Assembly (NCBI GenBank): GCA_019279435.1
Contig: JAAALK010000283.1
Location: 558,001 to 622,000 of the forward strand
Reading direction: 5' to 3'
From: Zizania palustris
Taxonomy: Eukaryota; Streptophyta; Magnoliopsida; Poales; Poaceae
DNA: 64,000 nt
This document shows positions 10,075 to 22,329 of the stretch, in pieces. Under the pieces are notes generated by a model. It saw only the letters and a list, made by a program, of their open reading frames with translations, was not told the DNA's origin and searched no databases. The position numbers and the translations under genes are program-made. Position 1 is the first letter of the stretch. The number at the start of each line of letters is the position of its first letter.

Positions 10075-13000
10075 ATGGCAAGGACCAGTGCAACTGTGCC
10101 AGCGGAAGCGGGTTCCTTGGCACAGAGGCAGGCGTGGGCGGCTTCAGTAGCAACGGCCATGGCCAGAGCTCAAGAGATTCTTAGCCCAAAAATCCTCAGG
10201 AGCTCCGCCCTCCATCCAAGAAACCAATTCCACAAAGATTCCTCATCAGCCAATCAATGAGTACTGTGGAATCCATTGAAGAAGTAGTGGCCAGGAAGCT
10301 GGGCCCTAGAATGAGGACTCGGGTCCCGGGAATGGAGTCGACCCCGAAGCCATGGAGTGGAGAAGTGGTAGTCTTCGAAGCATTCTTCAAAGCTGGACTA
10401 GGGCTCCCTGCCATCAATTTCTTAACAGAGGTACTGGAAATGTTCCATATTACCTTGCCGCAGTTGTCCCCCAACGCTATTGCAAGACTGGTGATCTTCA
10501 AATGGACTCTTCGGGCTAAAGGATGTGAAGGAAGATCGGAGATCTTTGCCGCTACCCACGAAGCCACTTGCCAACCGAAGCCACAAGATGGACCCAGAGA
10601 TACCAAGGTGTTGATGGCATTCGGAAGTGTCAACTTCCAGCTTCGGAAGGAACATGCATAGCATTTCCCAGCGAAGGCCATAAATGACCGATGGTATACT
10701 AATTGGATCCTCCAGTGGTTTTACACCGAAGTCGGAGAAGATTCCAGCTTCGCAGGGCCTCTTCAGGAGATCTGGTTCCGGAAGGAGGCGGAAGTTACTC
10801 CGAACCCAAGCCAGCTCTCAATGCGGCTTGGGTTGCTCTCTTCAATAGCCAGCCGCATGAGCATGCGGGATCTGGCAGAGGAATTCATTGCCCTCCGGAT
10901 CCCGCCTCTTGGAGCTAACTAGTCGATTGCGTTTCAAAACACTTCGGAAGGAGATCTTCGAAACCTAGGTAAATCTTCGATCTTCCTGCATTAATATATT
11001 AGAAAATGTATAACATACTTATGAAATGCTACCTCTTTTCAGTGGCTCCTTTGGCGCTAGCTCCGGAGCAGATCGTGAAGGCCACCGAACGGGTGCTCGG
11101 AGACCCTACGGTGGCGGAGAGACAGTGAAGGGTGGAGCTGGTGGGAAGCTAGGAGTGCTTCAACAGAGTGTGGAGGGCTCTTGGAATGGAGCCTCCACCT
11201 CTGCTAGACTTCGACTCAACTGGAGCGGCCCCTCTGAAGAGGAAAGCCACTACTGACCCTTCCAAGAAGACCACCAAGACCCCTACCAAGAAAGGGAAGA
11301 AGACGTCGAAACCTCCTCTTCAACCGACTCCGGTATCTTCGCCTTCCTCCTTGGGCCTTCAGAGCTCGTCTTCGGAAGACTTTGGAGATAAAGACTCCGA
11401 TGCCCGAATGGGGAAGGCCCTTGAGAATTATCTTATCGAAGACAGTGAAGACGAGGCCTTGGGCGCAGCCGGAGCTCCTTCTTAATAGGCTACGGAAGCA
11501 GATACAATGCACTCCCTCGAGCCCATCGCGGTTGGCTCAGGACTTGAGTTAGCCCTTCCTAACTCACCAGTGGCTGGGGATGACCTCGAAGAGTACCTCC
11601 GAATGTATGAAGCCCTGGAGGACCCCAAAATTCTCCCTCAAGTTGTAGACGAAGGTATACTCCGAAGCTTTTGCCTTTACAATTCCTGCAATAACTATTA
11701 CCCACAAATATTCACTGAATACCTTAATTTTGTAGGTGCGTCGAGGAGTAGCATAGCTCCGATCACCGATGGAGCTTCAGATTCTCTTGGAGTTGAGGCT
11801 CTGGTAGACATAGTAGCTTCGATGACTGGAGCCATCTCGGGCGAAGCAGTTCCGGCCGAGGGGGCATCGGTCGAAGGAGGATCTACCTCAGCCGGAGTTC
11901 CTGCTCCGATTTTTGCGCCGGGGAGGGGTAAGAGCCTGACGAGCTTCGGTCCCCTCCCTACCTTGACAGCGACGCCCTCCTCCAATGATCGTTTGGCGAG
12001 CAATTCAGAGGAGGAAGCCGCGGTAGACGATTGTCAGGCCCTATCCTAGCTTCCTCTGTTGGCTCCATTCTTGGAGAAACGAACAGGCCTCCGGGAGCTT
12101 CTGGAGCCCTTGGCGGACAAAGGCCAAGAAGTCGTGAACTCTGAATTGGTCTCCATATTGAGCAAAGCTAGAGCCCGGGAGATCAATTTGGCCCTCGAAA
12201 GGGCTGCCCTTCAGGTATGCAACACACCGCAAGTGTATTCAATCAATAAATGGAATTATCTGGTACTTACTTGCTTTTTTGCAGCAATTTGTCCTTGCTA
12301 GAGCGGCAGCGACATCCAATGATCTCGAAACTAATCGGCTCAAAAGGAAGGTAACTACCCTCTAGTCTGCCCTTAAAAGCTCTGAAGACAAAACACTTCG
12401 ACTGGAGGAGGAACTCCTCAAGGAATGGAGGGCCAGAGCCGCCACTGACGAAGCACTTTGGATCAAACAGTAGAGCAGCACTGCGCTCAAAACTTTGGCC
12501 CAAGATGTCGAGGCCAAGTGTGTGGTGCTCAAAGCAGAGGTCGAGAAGCTCTGGCAGGCAGCAGCCAACTCAAGCGCACAACTCGAGGAACTCCAAGACT
12601 CGATTCAACAAGCGCTGGCTCAAAAGAGTGTTTTGCTATCAAAGATGGCCAAAGTGTCTACTGCTGCTGCTGGGCTAAAAGTGGTGGAAGTGAAGAATTT
12701 TGCCATAGCGGAGCATACCATGGATGCCCTTCGGGGTACCTTGGAATACTTTGGCACAATGTGCCCTTCGTCTTCAGCTGTGGCGAGTGATCCCCTCAAC
12801 CGGAAGCTGAAGATGATTCAAGTGGCGATGAAGTTGATGATGGGCTCTGGCATTCGGTACGGAGAGATCTCCGAACAAGTTGCCGGGATCAGAGTACTTC
12901 ATCACATCGAAGTTCTTGGGATTTCTATTGCTCCGGTTGGGGGTTCAACGCCTGTAGGATTCACCGACGAGGACCTGTTGCGTCCTTCGCAGGATGTAGC

Positions 13001-13734
13001 TTCTGCTTGGGAAGCTTTCTAGACAATCTGGAAAACGGACCACAAAGCTGCAGCCAAAGCTTGGATCGATGAGGCTCGCCGGCAGAATCAATCTCAGACG
13101 AAGCCTCCGCTTCCGACTTCGCCGGCTCCGACCACACCTGCTCCGCTTGCCAACCTACAGGTTTAGCTTTATAGGTCGCTTATGCATGTATAAGAAAACT
13201 TGTTAAAGCTCTTTTTATGAATGAAAAGTTTATAAACGAGGAAACTTTGTTTGGATGTTTATTCTTTTAGGTTTTTCCATGACCTTCGGAGCTTGACTTT
13301 GAAGTATTGGAACTTAGCGAAGGGCTCCGTCGATAGTGGTCTCTCCTCGAAAGCTTAAGGCCTTATCGACGCTCGCACTTCTCTATTCCTCGAGGGGATC
13401 AAGGGGAGATAGCACCCGAAGTCCATCGCGAGGTCTTAGCTTATATTAAGGAAGAGGATAAGGAAGAAGCATCTTCGTCCTCCGAATATGTAGATTGGTC
13501 TGACTCGGAATACCAAGTCGAAGATCCAGTAGAGGCTAGCTCTGCAAGACTTCTGTCTTGGGCTGAACTTCAAGAGGAGCAAAAAAACTGCGAGCTTCGA
13601 AGAAGAAAAGCACTCGGACTATGAAGAAAGTCTCGAAGGCTTCGGAGCCCGAAGGTCGAAGTGGTCTTAGAAGTAGCTCTAGAGGTCGGAGGGGTCTCCG
13701 TTTCTATCTAGGCTTAGACCAGAACTTCTCTTGA
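10075..13734 (+). pseudogene. Antisense passenger gene of Tat element B (Transposase_28-like), decayed
   Basis: Homologue of the five-exon gene in C (44869-48610), oriented against B's gag-pol. Exons inferred by alignment and GT-AG borders: 10075-10968, 11043-11654, 11736-12214, 12285-13160, 13271-13734. Exon 1 has the conserved core (VVVFEAFFKAGLGLP, then LPQLSPNAIARL and WYTNWIL). Exon 4 codes for a coiled coil ending in LEYFGTM and a segment with RYGEIS. Exon 5 keeps IAPEV, YIKEEDKEE, WAELQEEQK and the tail RRGLRF.LG.D.NFS before the stop. A TATA-like GCTATAAAAGG lies near 9967. Frames are broken in exon 1 (near 10255), by TAG codons in exons 1, 3 and 4, and by a TGA and a frameshift in exon 5. 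The function of the family is unknown; a protein is not expected from this copy. Confidence 0.8.
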
Positions 13735-14057
13735 TGTAATAATATGATTATCCAATTAATATGAATTGCTTTGGAAGCATCTTTTTGTTGTTCCTTACTC
13801 CTCTACCCCTCCTTGTGGGTGGGGGACCATACGCGTTGCGATAGGGTCCGTCGGACACAATGATTGATATAACAATATGATGCTTCACACAACACTTGAT
13901 AATCATATTTTACTCTTTCATAGAGTTCTTCGAACTGTACGTTCGTATTATGATGTTTATAAGATCCGGAGCTAAATTTATACTTGTAAGCTCCCATAGC
14001 AGTCGCTTAGGACTTTAAAAGTGTTACATTGGGCCGAAGCCTTGAAACCTTATTGCT
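13735..14057. other. Non-coding spacer in B between antisense gene and minisatellite
   Basis: AT-rich trailer of the antisense gene followed by sequence related to 56130-56164 and 57370-57424 in D, where a GAACGTACAGTTC-like stretch and GATTATCAAG recur in the other orientation. No open frame here has family support. Confidence 0.6.
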
Positions 14058-14530
14058 TGGTCACCTTCGACTCTTTTACAGATGCTTCGAACCCGGAGGC
14101 TGGAAATCTGTTCTTTTAAAGTCCTTAGACTCTTCTATGGATCCTAACAAGACGGAGACTAGAATCCGTAGGCTGGCCACCTTCGGGTCTTTTACAGATG
14201 CTTCGAACCCGTAGGCCGGAAATCTATTCTTTTAAAGTCCTTAGACTCTTCTACGGATCCTAACAAGACGGAGCTTGGAATCTTTAGGCTGGCCACCTTC
14301 GGCTCTTTTACAGATGCTTCGAACCTGAAGGCAAGAAATCTATTCTTTTAAAGTCATTAGACTCTTCTACGGATCGTAACAAGCCAGAGCCTTGAATCCG
14401 TAGGCTGGCCACCTTCGGCTCTTTTACAGATGCTTCGAACCCGGAGGCCGGAAATCTGTTCTTTTAAAGTCCATAGACTCTTCTACGGATCCTAACAAGC
14501 CGGTGCCTGGAATCCGTAGGAGGGCCAACG
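14058..14530. repeat. Minisatellite of B, period 116 bp (dimer of a ~58-bp unit)
   Basis: About four tandem units. GGCCACCTTCGG recurs at 14175, 14291 and 14407, a period of 116 bp. Each unit holds two related halves containing (T/A)CTTTTACAGATGCTTCGAAC and ACTCTTCTACGGATCC. Elements C (period 61) and D (period 118) carry an array at the same place between pol and the antisense gene. Confidence 0.85.
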
Positions 14531-14711
14531 GAATCCTTGAACCAATGGTTCAAAGGCCGTTGTCTGGGTTCCTTGAAAGATGCTTGACTCCGTAAGCATC
14601 TCCGTTCTCCTGATGTGTCCACCAGGAGTAAGAGATATTTGAAGAGTAAACACAATTTGAACCTCCATTTTTATTTAGAAAGGTACTTTTACAATTGATT
14701 ACAAGGAGCCC

Positions 14712-17394
14712 CTAAGCGTAATAACGTTTAAGGTGCTCCGCATGCCATGGATGCTTCAACTCTTCCCCTTCTAAATTAGATAATTTAAATGAGCCGGGGA
14801 GTCCTGAGCGTAGGATAATATATGGTCCTTCCCATTTATTCCCTAGCTTCCCTAGAGCTATTACACTTCGCAATAACAAATGACCTGGTTTAAGATCGTT
14901 CACTTTTATCTTTGGGTCATACCATGTCTTTGTTTGGTCTTGGTACTTCGTCGGATTGGCGACAGCTCAAATCCTTGTTTCTTCTAACAAGTCCAGTGAA
15001 GTATTTCTCTCGTCTTCATCTCCAGGTTCTACTACGCGAAGGGATCCACCCTTGAGCTTCGTAGGAGTCATGGCCTCATCTCTGAATAGCAGCCTGAATG
15101 GGGTGAAACCTGTGGACCTGGCTTGAGTGGTCCGAATGGACCATAGAATCTTAGGAAGTTCTTCAGTTCACAGTTCTTTAGCCAGCCCGACAATCCTTCG
15201 ATTTAAACTAGAGAGAATATTTCCATTGGCTCGCTCGACGGCTCCGTTGGATTGTGGATGGCAAACTGCTGCGAAGCATAACTTGATGCCCGGTTCTTCG
15301 CAAAATTCTTTAAAGGGTTCGGTTTCGAACTGGGTGCCATTATCTACAGTTAACTCCCTTGGCACTCCGAACCTGCATATGATATTTTGCCAGAAAATTT
15401 TTTGCACATTTCTTGAAGTGATAGCAGTTAGGGGTTCAGCTTCGACCCATTTAGAAAAATATTCAATTGCTACCACTACAAACTTCAAACTGCCTTTTGC
15501 CATTGGAAAAGGGTCAATGAGATCCATTCCCCATCGTGTCATTGGCCATACTGGGGTAATAAATTGAAGGGGTGTTGGTGGACGGTGGCTCCGTCTACCC
15601 ATCCATTGCATCCTTGACAGGTTCGAACTAGCTCTTCCGCATCTCTCACAATTGTTGGCCAATAGAGCCCCTGCCGAAGTGTCTTTCCTGCTAGAGCACG
15701 GGGGGCTAGGTGGCTTCCACATAAGCCTTCGTGAATTTCCCGAAGTATATGTTGGCCTTCGGGTTGTGAGATGCACTGGAGTAGGGAAGAACAAACTCCG
15801 GCTTTGTATAATATCCCATTGAAAAGCTCATAATTACGAGCCCTTGCTTGCAACCTTCGGAAATCCAGACCTTCTGACAAGACTGCGCTATTTTGCAAGA
15901 CATCCATTATCGGGGTCCACCAATCTGCAGTTGGGATGCAAAGGACTTCTGTGGAGGGTAATTGATTTACCGTAGGCTTGATAAGTTCTTCATAAAAAGC
16001 ACCCTCCGGGACGTCCAATGCTCCAGCTGCAGCCTTCGCTAGAATGTTTGCAAGTTGATTATCTGCTTGAGGAATACTCCGAACAGAGGATCCTTTAAAC
16101 ATTGCTTCTATCTTGTGGATTTCTTCTAGATACTTTGCAAGATGCTGGTTCCTGTCTTGAAAGCTTTTGTCAACATGCCCTGCGACGACTTGGGAATCTG
16201 TCTTAATTATAATTCTTGCTGCTCCAAGCGCTTTTTCCTTTCGGAGGCCTAGCAGGATCCCTTCATACTCTGCAATATTATTGGTGGTATTAAAGTTGAC
16301 CATCACAGAATACATGGCCTTATGCCCTGACAACGATATTATCACAGCTCCAGCTCTGGCACCAGATGCCTGATAGGCTCCGTCGGAAAAAATTGTCCAT
16401 AAACATTCGGAGGTTTCTTCTAGAGCCCAGACTGCAGATGGAGTCCACTCCGCCACGAAGTCATCTATAATCTGAGATTTGATAGCTGTTCTCGCCATGA
16501 AGGAAATACCAAACGGGGCTAGCTCGACAGCCCATTTTCCGATCCTACCCGTAGAATCTTTGCTCCGAAGCATGTCACCAAGGGGATACGAGGTAGGAAC
16601 GATTAGATTATGTGCTAGAAAGTAATGCCTTAGCTTCCACGAGGCCATTACAAAAGCATAAGAAAATTTTTCGAGCTCGGAGTATCTTGTCTTTGCTCCG
16701 AACAAAGCTTTTGAGACGAAGTAAACTAGGTTTTGCACCAGTTTTCCTTTAAGCTCAACTTCCCTGACCAATACTGCACTTACTGCGGAGCCTGTTGCTA
16801 CAAGATAAAGAAGGAGAGTTTCTTCCTGGAGGGGCACAGTAAGTGTTGACAAGCTTTCGAGGTAATCTTTAATGTCATCGAAGCTTTTCTGGCACTCCGG
16901 CGTCCAATTGAATCTTTCGGACCCCTTTAGAGCTTTAAAAATTGGAATGCTTCGCTCGGCTGATCTGGCCAGGAATCTACTGAGAGATGTGAGCCGTCCG
17001 GTTAGCTTCTGGACCTGTTTCAGATTTTCTGGTGGAGCCATTCTTTGCAATGCGCTTATCTGCGTCAGGCTAGCTTCGATTCCCCTACTCAAAACTAAGT
17101 ACCCTAGCATTTTTCTTGCTTGCGCCCCGAATATACATTTTTAGGGTTGAGGCGAACTCCACATGCTCGGAGGCTCTCAAATGTTTCAGCTAGGTCTATT
17201 CTATGATGGTGCTTTACAACACTCTTTTTTACAATGTCATCCATATAGGCCTCGACATTTCAGCCTATTTGATGACCTAGAGCCTTAGCTATCAAACGTG
17301 AGAAGGTGGCTCTGGCATTCTGCAAGCCAAAAGGCATTCGAACATAACAAAATACTCCGAAGGGAGTTATAAAACTTGTTTTGGCTTCGCCTTC
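14712..17394 (-). pseudogene. Pol of Tat element B, 3' part (RT end, two RNase H, integrase)
   Basis: Minus-strand continuation of B's Pol to the left of F. From 17394 leftwards: the RT palm with YMDD (17236-17247), a frameshift near 17140, and a first RNase H in which the usual catalytic Asp position reads ATGSAVSAVLV. Then an archaeal-type second RNase H with FSDGAYQASG, IAEYEG, TDSQVV and AD.LA-like ends; a zinc-binding integrase N-terminus with CQGC; and an integrase core with MDLIDPFP, TVDNGTQF and GAVERANG. The last block, GNKWEGPYIILRSG to HLKRYYA, ends at 14712. A frameshift lies at about 15600 between the CQGC motif and the core. No chromodomain follows the integrase. Confidence 0.85.
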
Positions 17395-17399
17395 GCGCT
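17395..17399. repeat. Target-site duplication of F, left copy
   Basis: GCGCT, repeated exactly at 28604-28608. Taking out F joins B's RT motif SGYHQVWIKR to the following TSFITPF block. Confidence 0.95.
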
Positions 17400-19344
17400 T
17401 GTAGGACCGAAAGTAGCGACCAGAGGGGGGGTGAATGGGCGCCTTAAAAATTCTTTCGAATCAATGGCCTGTTCCCAATACCCAACGCACCTCAAAAGAC
17501 TAAGCAGCAGAGAATAAACAGAAGGCCTAAGTCTAAAGGTATCTAACCTAGAAGCAACTGTTGTCAAACAGAGAACTATCACAGAAGTGCAACTAGGTAG
17601 ATAAACAAAGTAAGTCAGGCCTAAACTTCCCAATGAAATGATCTAAGTATGTGTAATGTGAAATGAGAAGTTACTGTCCAAATTTGTCTCCTGTTCGGAA
17701 CTTGACGAAGCCTGCTTCGCCCGTCGAGGTCTGCTTCGGAGATGATTGACGAAGACTGCTTCGCTGGTCAAAGCCTGCTTCGGAGGTTGGTGACGAAGCC
17801 TGCTTCGGAGGTCAGTTGCGAACCATGTCGAATATGCCGAAGGTGTTTTGGTCTAGCCTAGTTCGAAGTGGCAATAAGCGAAGCATGTTCCGAAGCGAAG
17901 TATGACAGAGCCGGAGCCTGCTTCGAAGTATGTACTTCGAAAGCAAGGCTTCGGACACAGCTTCGATCTGAGCACTTCGAACCTAAACCCTCGAACAGGA
18001 AACTTCGAATGCAACACACAGACGGACTACCTTCGAAAAGAGTAACCTTCGAAAAGAGAAGTGAAGGTTGACACGCCACCAAGAAACCAAAGACGAAGCC
18101 TAGCAGAAAGACAAGCTTCGAAGCCAACTTCGAAACCTAACGAAGTGTGGACTTTGAACAGCTAGGGCTGGAGTACCTTCACAACGTCGTTCGAAGTATG
18201 CGATGCTGTCCGTTCAGAAAATACTTCGAAGCTAGCAACACAGGACTTAAACCAAGTACGAAGTTTGAACAAAGCCTTCGAAGATGGTAAGTCGAAGCCT
18301 ACCTCACGGAGCTGAGGGGCTTCGAACAGAGAAGAATGGCTTCACCAGAAACAGCCAGAAAAGTTTCTGGAACCTGTCAGCTTCGATCAAAAAGCAGTGC
18401 AGAGAAGGTAAAAAGCTGGCAGCAAGCACTGTAGCAATAGTAGCAGTACTACTTGCAACAGCAAGAACTAGTACTACTTGCGTGAAGAACAAACCCAGCC
18501 GAAGCTTCCAAGCCCTCAAAAAATTATGGGAAAAAAAACTTGCTATGCAGAAGAAATTAAGCCATTAAAACCTCTGATGTTGTTGCACACGAGGGAGAGA
18601 AACTCCACCTCAATAATAAATGCAAAACAGCAACAATCAGGGGCAAGAACTCCTGGCGGCGCAAGCAAGAGTAAAAGAGGAGAGAGACAAGGCAAGAGAC
18701 AAAAAGTGACCCAATAGAGTGGAATAGATTTCAGCCAAAAAGAGTAGACCAAACCCTAGGGATTGGAGTCCTATTTATAGGCTCCCAACACTAGGAACAT
18801 TCCACCTGCCCCTTAGGGTTTTTACAGACGCAAGAATAAAGGAAAAGACTCTACTGCCCTTAGGTATTTTTACAGACACGACTGACTGACTGTCGGCCTA
18901 GAGTTACAGATGACTTATCCGGAAGCTAAGCTTTCGTAGCGACTACGACTTCTCTTCTGGACAGTCGGATACAAGATCAACGGTTGTCAGTTTTGCGCCG
19001 AAACTGACAAAGCCTCCACCGACTTTGCACCAGGTACCTGTATTGAGCCGGCCCGATTCCGCAGCTCTCTCAGCCCGGCAATCACTCACCGCCCGTGTAC
19101 CTGAGTCAACCCTGGTCAACAGCCCAGTGGGTCTTCTACTGCTTCTGGCCCATGCACCCGGATTGGGACAGCCCGACTTCGCAGCCTCCTCTGCCCGACA
19201 GTCGCTCGCTGCCCGTGTACCTGAGTCACACGCGGCCCACGAAACAGCAGATCTCCTCTCTTCTTCTGTCCTCTTTGACTATCGTTGACAATGACTCATC
19301 ACTTCTGGAGCCATGAGGCCCACGCTATTCAGCATGGCTCCTCA
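17400..19344 (-). repeat. 3' LTR of Sirevirus F
   Basis: On the plus strand it begins TGTAGGACCG and ends GGCTCCTCA, the reverse of TGAGGAGCC...CGGTCCTACA. It contains tandem GAAGCCTGCTTCG-type repeats at about 17706-17826, many TTCGAAG motifs, and a minus-strand TATA box at about 18769-18785. Confidence 0.95.
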
Positions 19345-20675
19345 ATCTCCCCCTTGATGAGTGCATTGTCAACACTCCTCTTCTTCAGCTCTTCAGCACC
19401 TGCGAGCAAATGTGGAAACACGAAAACAAAACACAAGAAAACAAAGAAGAAGAAAAATAAGGTAAAAAGTTTTAACCTTAATGACCAAAAACCGAATAAA
19501 AACAAGAAGCGGTCATTATGGTTAACCAAAACGTAAAAGCTCAAAATGAGTGCGATTCCAGATCAACAAGGATATCGACAGAGTAAGAACTCCCCCTTAA
19601 ACTCTGATCCCAAATTTTGTCCCCCTTGTTGACAAGTGAACTCATCAAGCACTCAAAAGAGACATAGACTCCCCCTGAAATGCAACTCCCCCTCAAAATA
19701 TGCAATGAATGCAACTGGAGTGCAGGTGGAGTGTAGAAAGCATGCTTCTCAGATATGATTGACTGCCATTACAACATCTAACAGGTATAGCAAACGACAT
19801 ACTATCTAAGACACATGACATGATCAGTGCAACAGATGATATCAAAAGAGAATCATTAGCACGCATTTTTCAGTTTTTGCAAACAAAAGGGATCACCACA
19901 TTTTCCAATTAACAAGCAAGGTAAAACATGAGATGCAGAAGCTAACTGATATCTACCAAGATAAGCATCGTCCAAAACAAAGTGCTTCAGCAAACTTGTT
20001 ATCTTTTAAATGTTCAGGCCCTTTTTTTTTAATTTTCCTTTTTCATTTTGGCCAAGGGTTATTTGCATGTCAAACCTTATGCTAACCGACCAAGTCAAGC
20101 CTAGGCAGAACTGGACCATCAGAAGCTTAAGACATTGATCTTGGCATACACTACACTGTCCTAGTTCATACCAAAGTGCTATGGTAAGCAGTCCAGAACA
20201 ATGCAATGCGACAAAGCAAACCCACTTGGATCCTTTCAACTCAAGCATAAAAAGGCATGGAATTTTCATTCATTTTTGATTTTTATCATTTTTATAGCTT
20301 ATTTTCCATGTTAAAGCATAAAGATGTCCAAGTTGCATATCTGCATCTATGTGATGAACTAGCTACAAGTCATGTAACAGATAGCAAAAACACTCAGCCT
20401 ATACATGCTAGTTACCAGAAGCAATGGTGATCATTTTTCAAGTTTAAAGCATAAAAGCCATGCATATGACAGATATCAGATATATCAAGTGAACTGAACC
20501 AAAGCATGATCATTGACAAGTAATCAAAAGCATGTACCAGCTAGACTAAGTAAAGCAGTTCAATCATATAACAGAAGCAGGCTCAAAAGTGTGATATGTG
20601 AGTATGTATGATATGAACATACACAAAAAGACTCAAGAAAAGAGTAAAGAAGAAAGAAAACTGACACAAAATATC
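19345..20675 (-). other. 3' untranslated region of F with polypurine tracts
   Basis: Non-coding stretch between the RNase H stop and the 3' LTR. The last polypurine tract (AAGGGGGAGAT on the minus strand, about 19345-19355) touches the LTR and primes plus-strand DNA. Further GGGGGAG-type tracts lie at about 19590, 19620, 19670 and 19690. Multiplied tracts are a described hallmark of Sireviruses. An open frame at about 19329-19544 on the minus strand is low-complexity and is not treated as a gene. Confidence 0.8.
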
Positions 20676-21275
20676 CTAGAAAGGATACACAACACCTAAA
20701 TCCCCTCGTAAATGCTCGAATGTAGACTGATCTAGGGGTTTGGTGAAAATATCAGCCAATTGATGATGGGTATCAACATGAACAAGGTCAATGACACCTT
20801 TCTCATATTGATCCCGCAAGAAGAGAAAACGCACATCAATATGTTTGGTTTTTGAATGGAGACACGGGTTTTTCCCTACACTAATAGCACTGGTGCTGTC
20901 GCAAAACAATGGAACTCTGGTAGGAAAGAACAACCCAAAATCTCGTAGAGTGGAAATCATCCAAACCAACTGTGAGCAGCAGCTAGCAGCAGCTACGTAC
21001 TCAGCCTCTGTGGTCGAAAGAGCAACTCCAGATTGCTTTCGAGAAGACCAAGAGACAAGAGAAGACCCAAGAAACTGGCAAGTACCGGAGGTCGACTTGC
21101 GATCCAACCGGCACCCACCAAAGTCGGCATCCGAAAAGCCAGATAAATCAAGAGATGATGATGCTGAATAGTAAAGACCGAGATCGGGCGCATAAGTGAG
21201 ATACCTGAAGATGCGCTTGACAGCCTGCCGATGAGACGCGCGTGGTGAAGACTGGAAACGCGCGCAAAGTCCCAC
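20676..21275 (-). pseudogene. RNase H end of F Pol
   Basis: Ty1/copia RNase H, which removes the RNA strand from the RNA-DNA hybrid. Visible motifs: GFSDADFGGC, STSGTCQFLG, WSSRKQSGVALSTTEAEY, FCDSTSAISV, KHIDVRFLFLRDQ and the end HHQLADIFTKPLD, followed by the natural stop at 20676. It is separated from the reverse transcriptase only by a single TAG at about 21279-21281, where A reads CAG; apart from that the frame is continuous. Confidence 0.85.
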
Positions 21276-21281
21276 GGTGAA

Positions 21282-22280
21282 CTATATGTCTGGCCTCGTT
21301 GCCGTCAAGTACAGCAGCGAACCGATCATCCCTCGAAACTCCCTTTCATTGACCTTGACACCACTCTCATCCTTGTCCAGACCCCCAGAAGTGCCCATCG
21401 GGGTCATCTGCGGCTTCAATTCACCACCAAAGTCAAATTTCTTTAACATATCACGAGTGTACTTACCTTGGTGGATGAAGGTGCCGTCCTTGGTCTGCTT
21501 GATCTGGAGCCCTAAGAAGTACTTGAGCTCACCCATGAGGCTCATCTCAAACTCACTGTGCATCTGCTCAGAGAACTTGGACACAAGATCATTAGTAGTA
21601 CCGCCAAAAATAATATCGTCCACGTAAATCTGAGCAACTAAAAAATCTGAAGCATCTCTGAGCAAGAAAAGAGTTTTGTCCATAGAACCCATCACAAAGC
21701 CCTTCCCCAACAAAAATTGCTTCAACCGGTCATACCAAGCCCTGGGGGCTTGCTTCAACCCATATAAAGCTTTGTGCAACTTAAAAACATGTCGAGGAAA
21801 CTTAGGGTTCTCAAAACCGGGGGGTTGCCTAACATAAACCTCCTCTTCTATGTACCCGTTCAGAAAAGCACTCTTAACATCCAGTTGAAAAAGCTTAAAA
21901 CCCTTCGAAATGGCAAAAGCTAGAAGAATACGAATGGACTCAAGACGGGCAACAGGAGCGAAGGTTTCTTCAAAGTCAATACCTTCCTTCTGGCAATAAC
22001 CCTGGGCAACTAGTCGAGCCTTGTTGCGCACCACAACCCCATCTTCACCTTGTTTGTTCTTGAATACCCACTTGGTGCCTATGGGGTTGCATCCTGGTGG
22101 CGGCTCAACTAATGTCCAAACCCGATTGCGGACAAAATTCTCAAGCTCTTCTTGCATAGCATTAATCCAATTAGAATCAGAAAGAGCATGAGAAACATCT
22201 CTGGGCTCAAAAAATGCAACAAACGCAGATTCAGCAAACACAGCGAGAGAGGCAGAAGAACGCAAAGTTCTCTCAGTCAA
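21282..22280 (-). pseudogene. Reverse transcriptase of F Pol, long open frame
   Basis: About 330 residues, open throughout. Order: NAMQEELENFVRNRVW, GTKWVFKNKQGEDG, KARLVAQGYCQKEGIDFEE, LDVKSAFLNG, YGLKQAPRAWYDRL and the catalytic YVDD at 21615-21626. Then come MGELKYFLGLQIKQ, GKYTRDMLKKF and REFRGMIGSLLYLTATRPDI before the TAG. All reverse transcriptase landmarks of Ty1/copia are present, including the YVDD that A has lost. A frameshift just upstream (22280-22330) separates this block from the integrase C-terminal region. Confidence 0.88.
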
Positions 22281-22329
22281 ATCACCAATGATGAGCTCTG
22301 AGGGTGATCACGCTGTACTGCTCGGGTTC

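Noticed and set aside
17700..18310. Heat-shock elements in the Sirevirus LTR
   Set aside because: Heat-shock elements need GAA and TTC blocks spaced by two bases; the motif here is TTCGAA with no spacing.
19329..19544. Hydrophobic, Phe/Leu-rich frame on the minus strand that might be an envelope-like protein of F
   Set aside because: It comes from T-rich low-complexity sequence overlapping the polypurine tract and LTR edge; A and G show no conserved frame there. I searched the region between RNase H and the 3' LTR for an envelope-like gene and found none.
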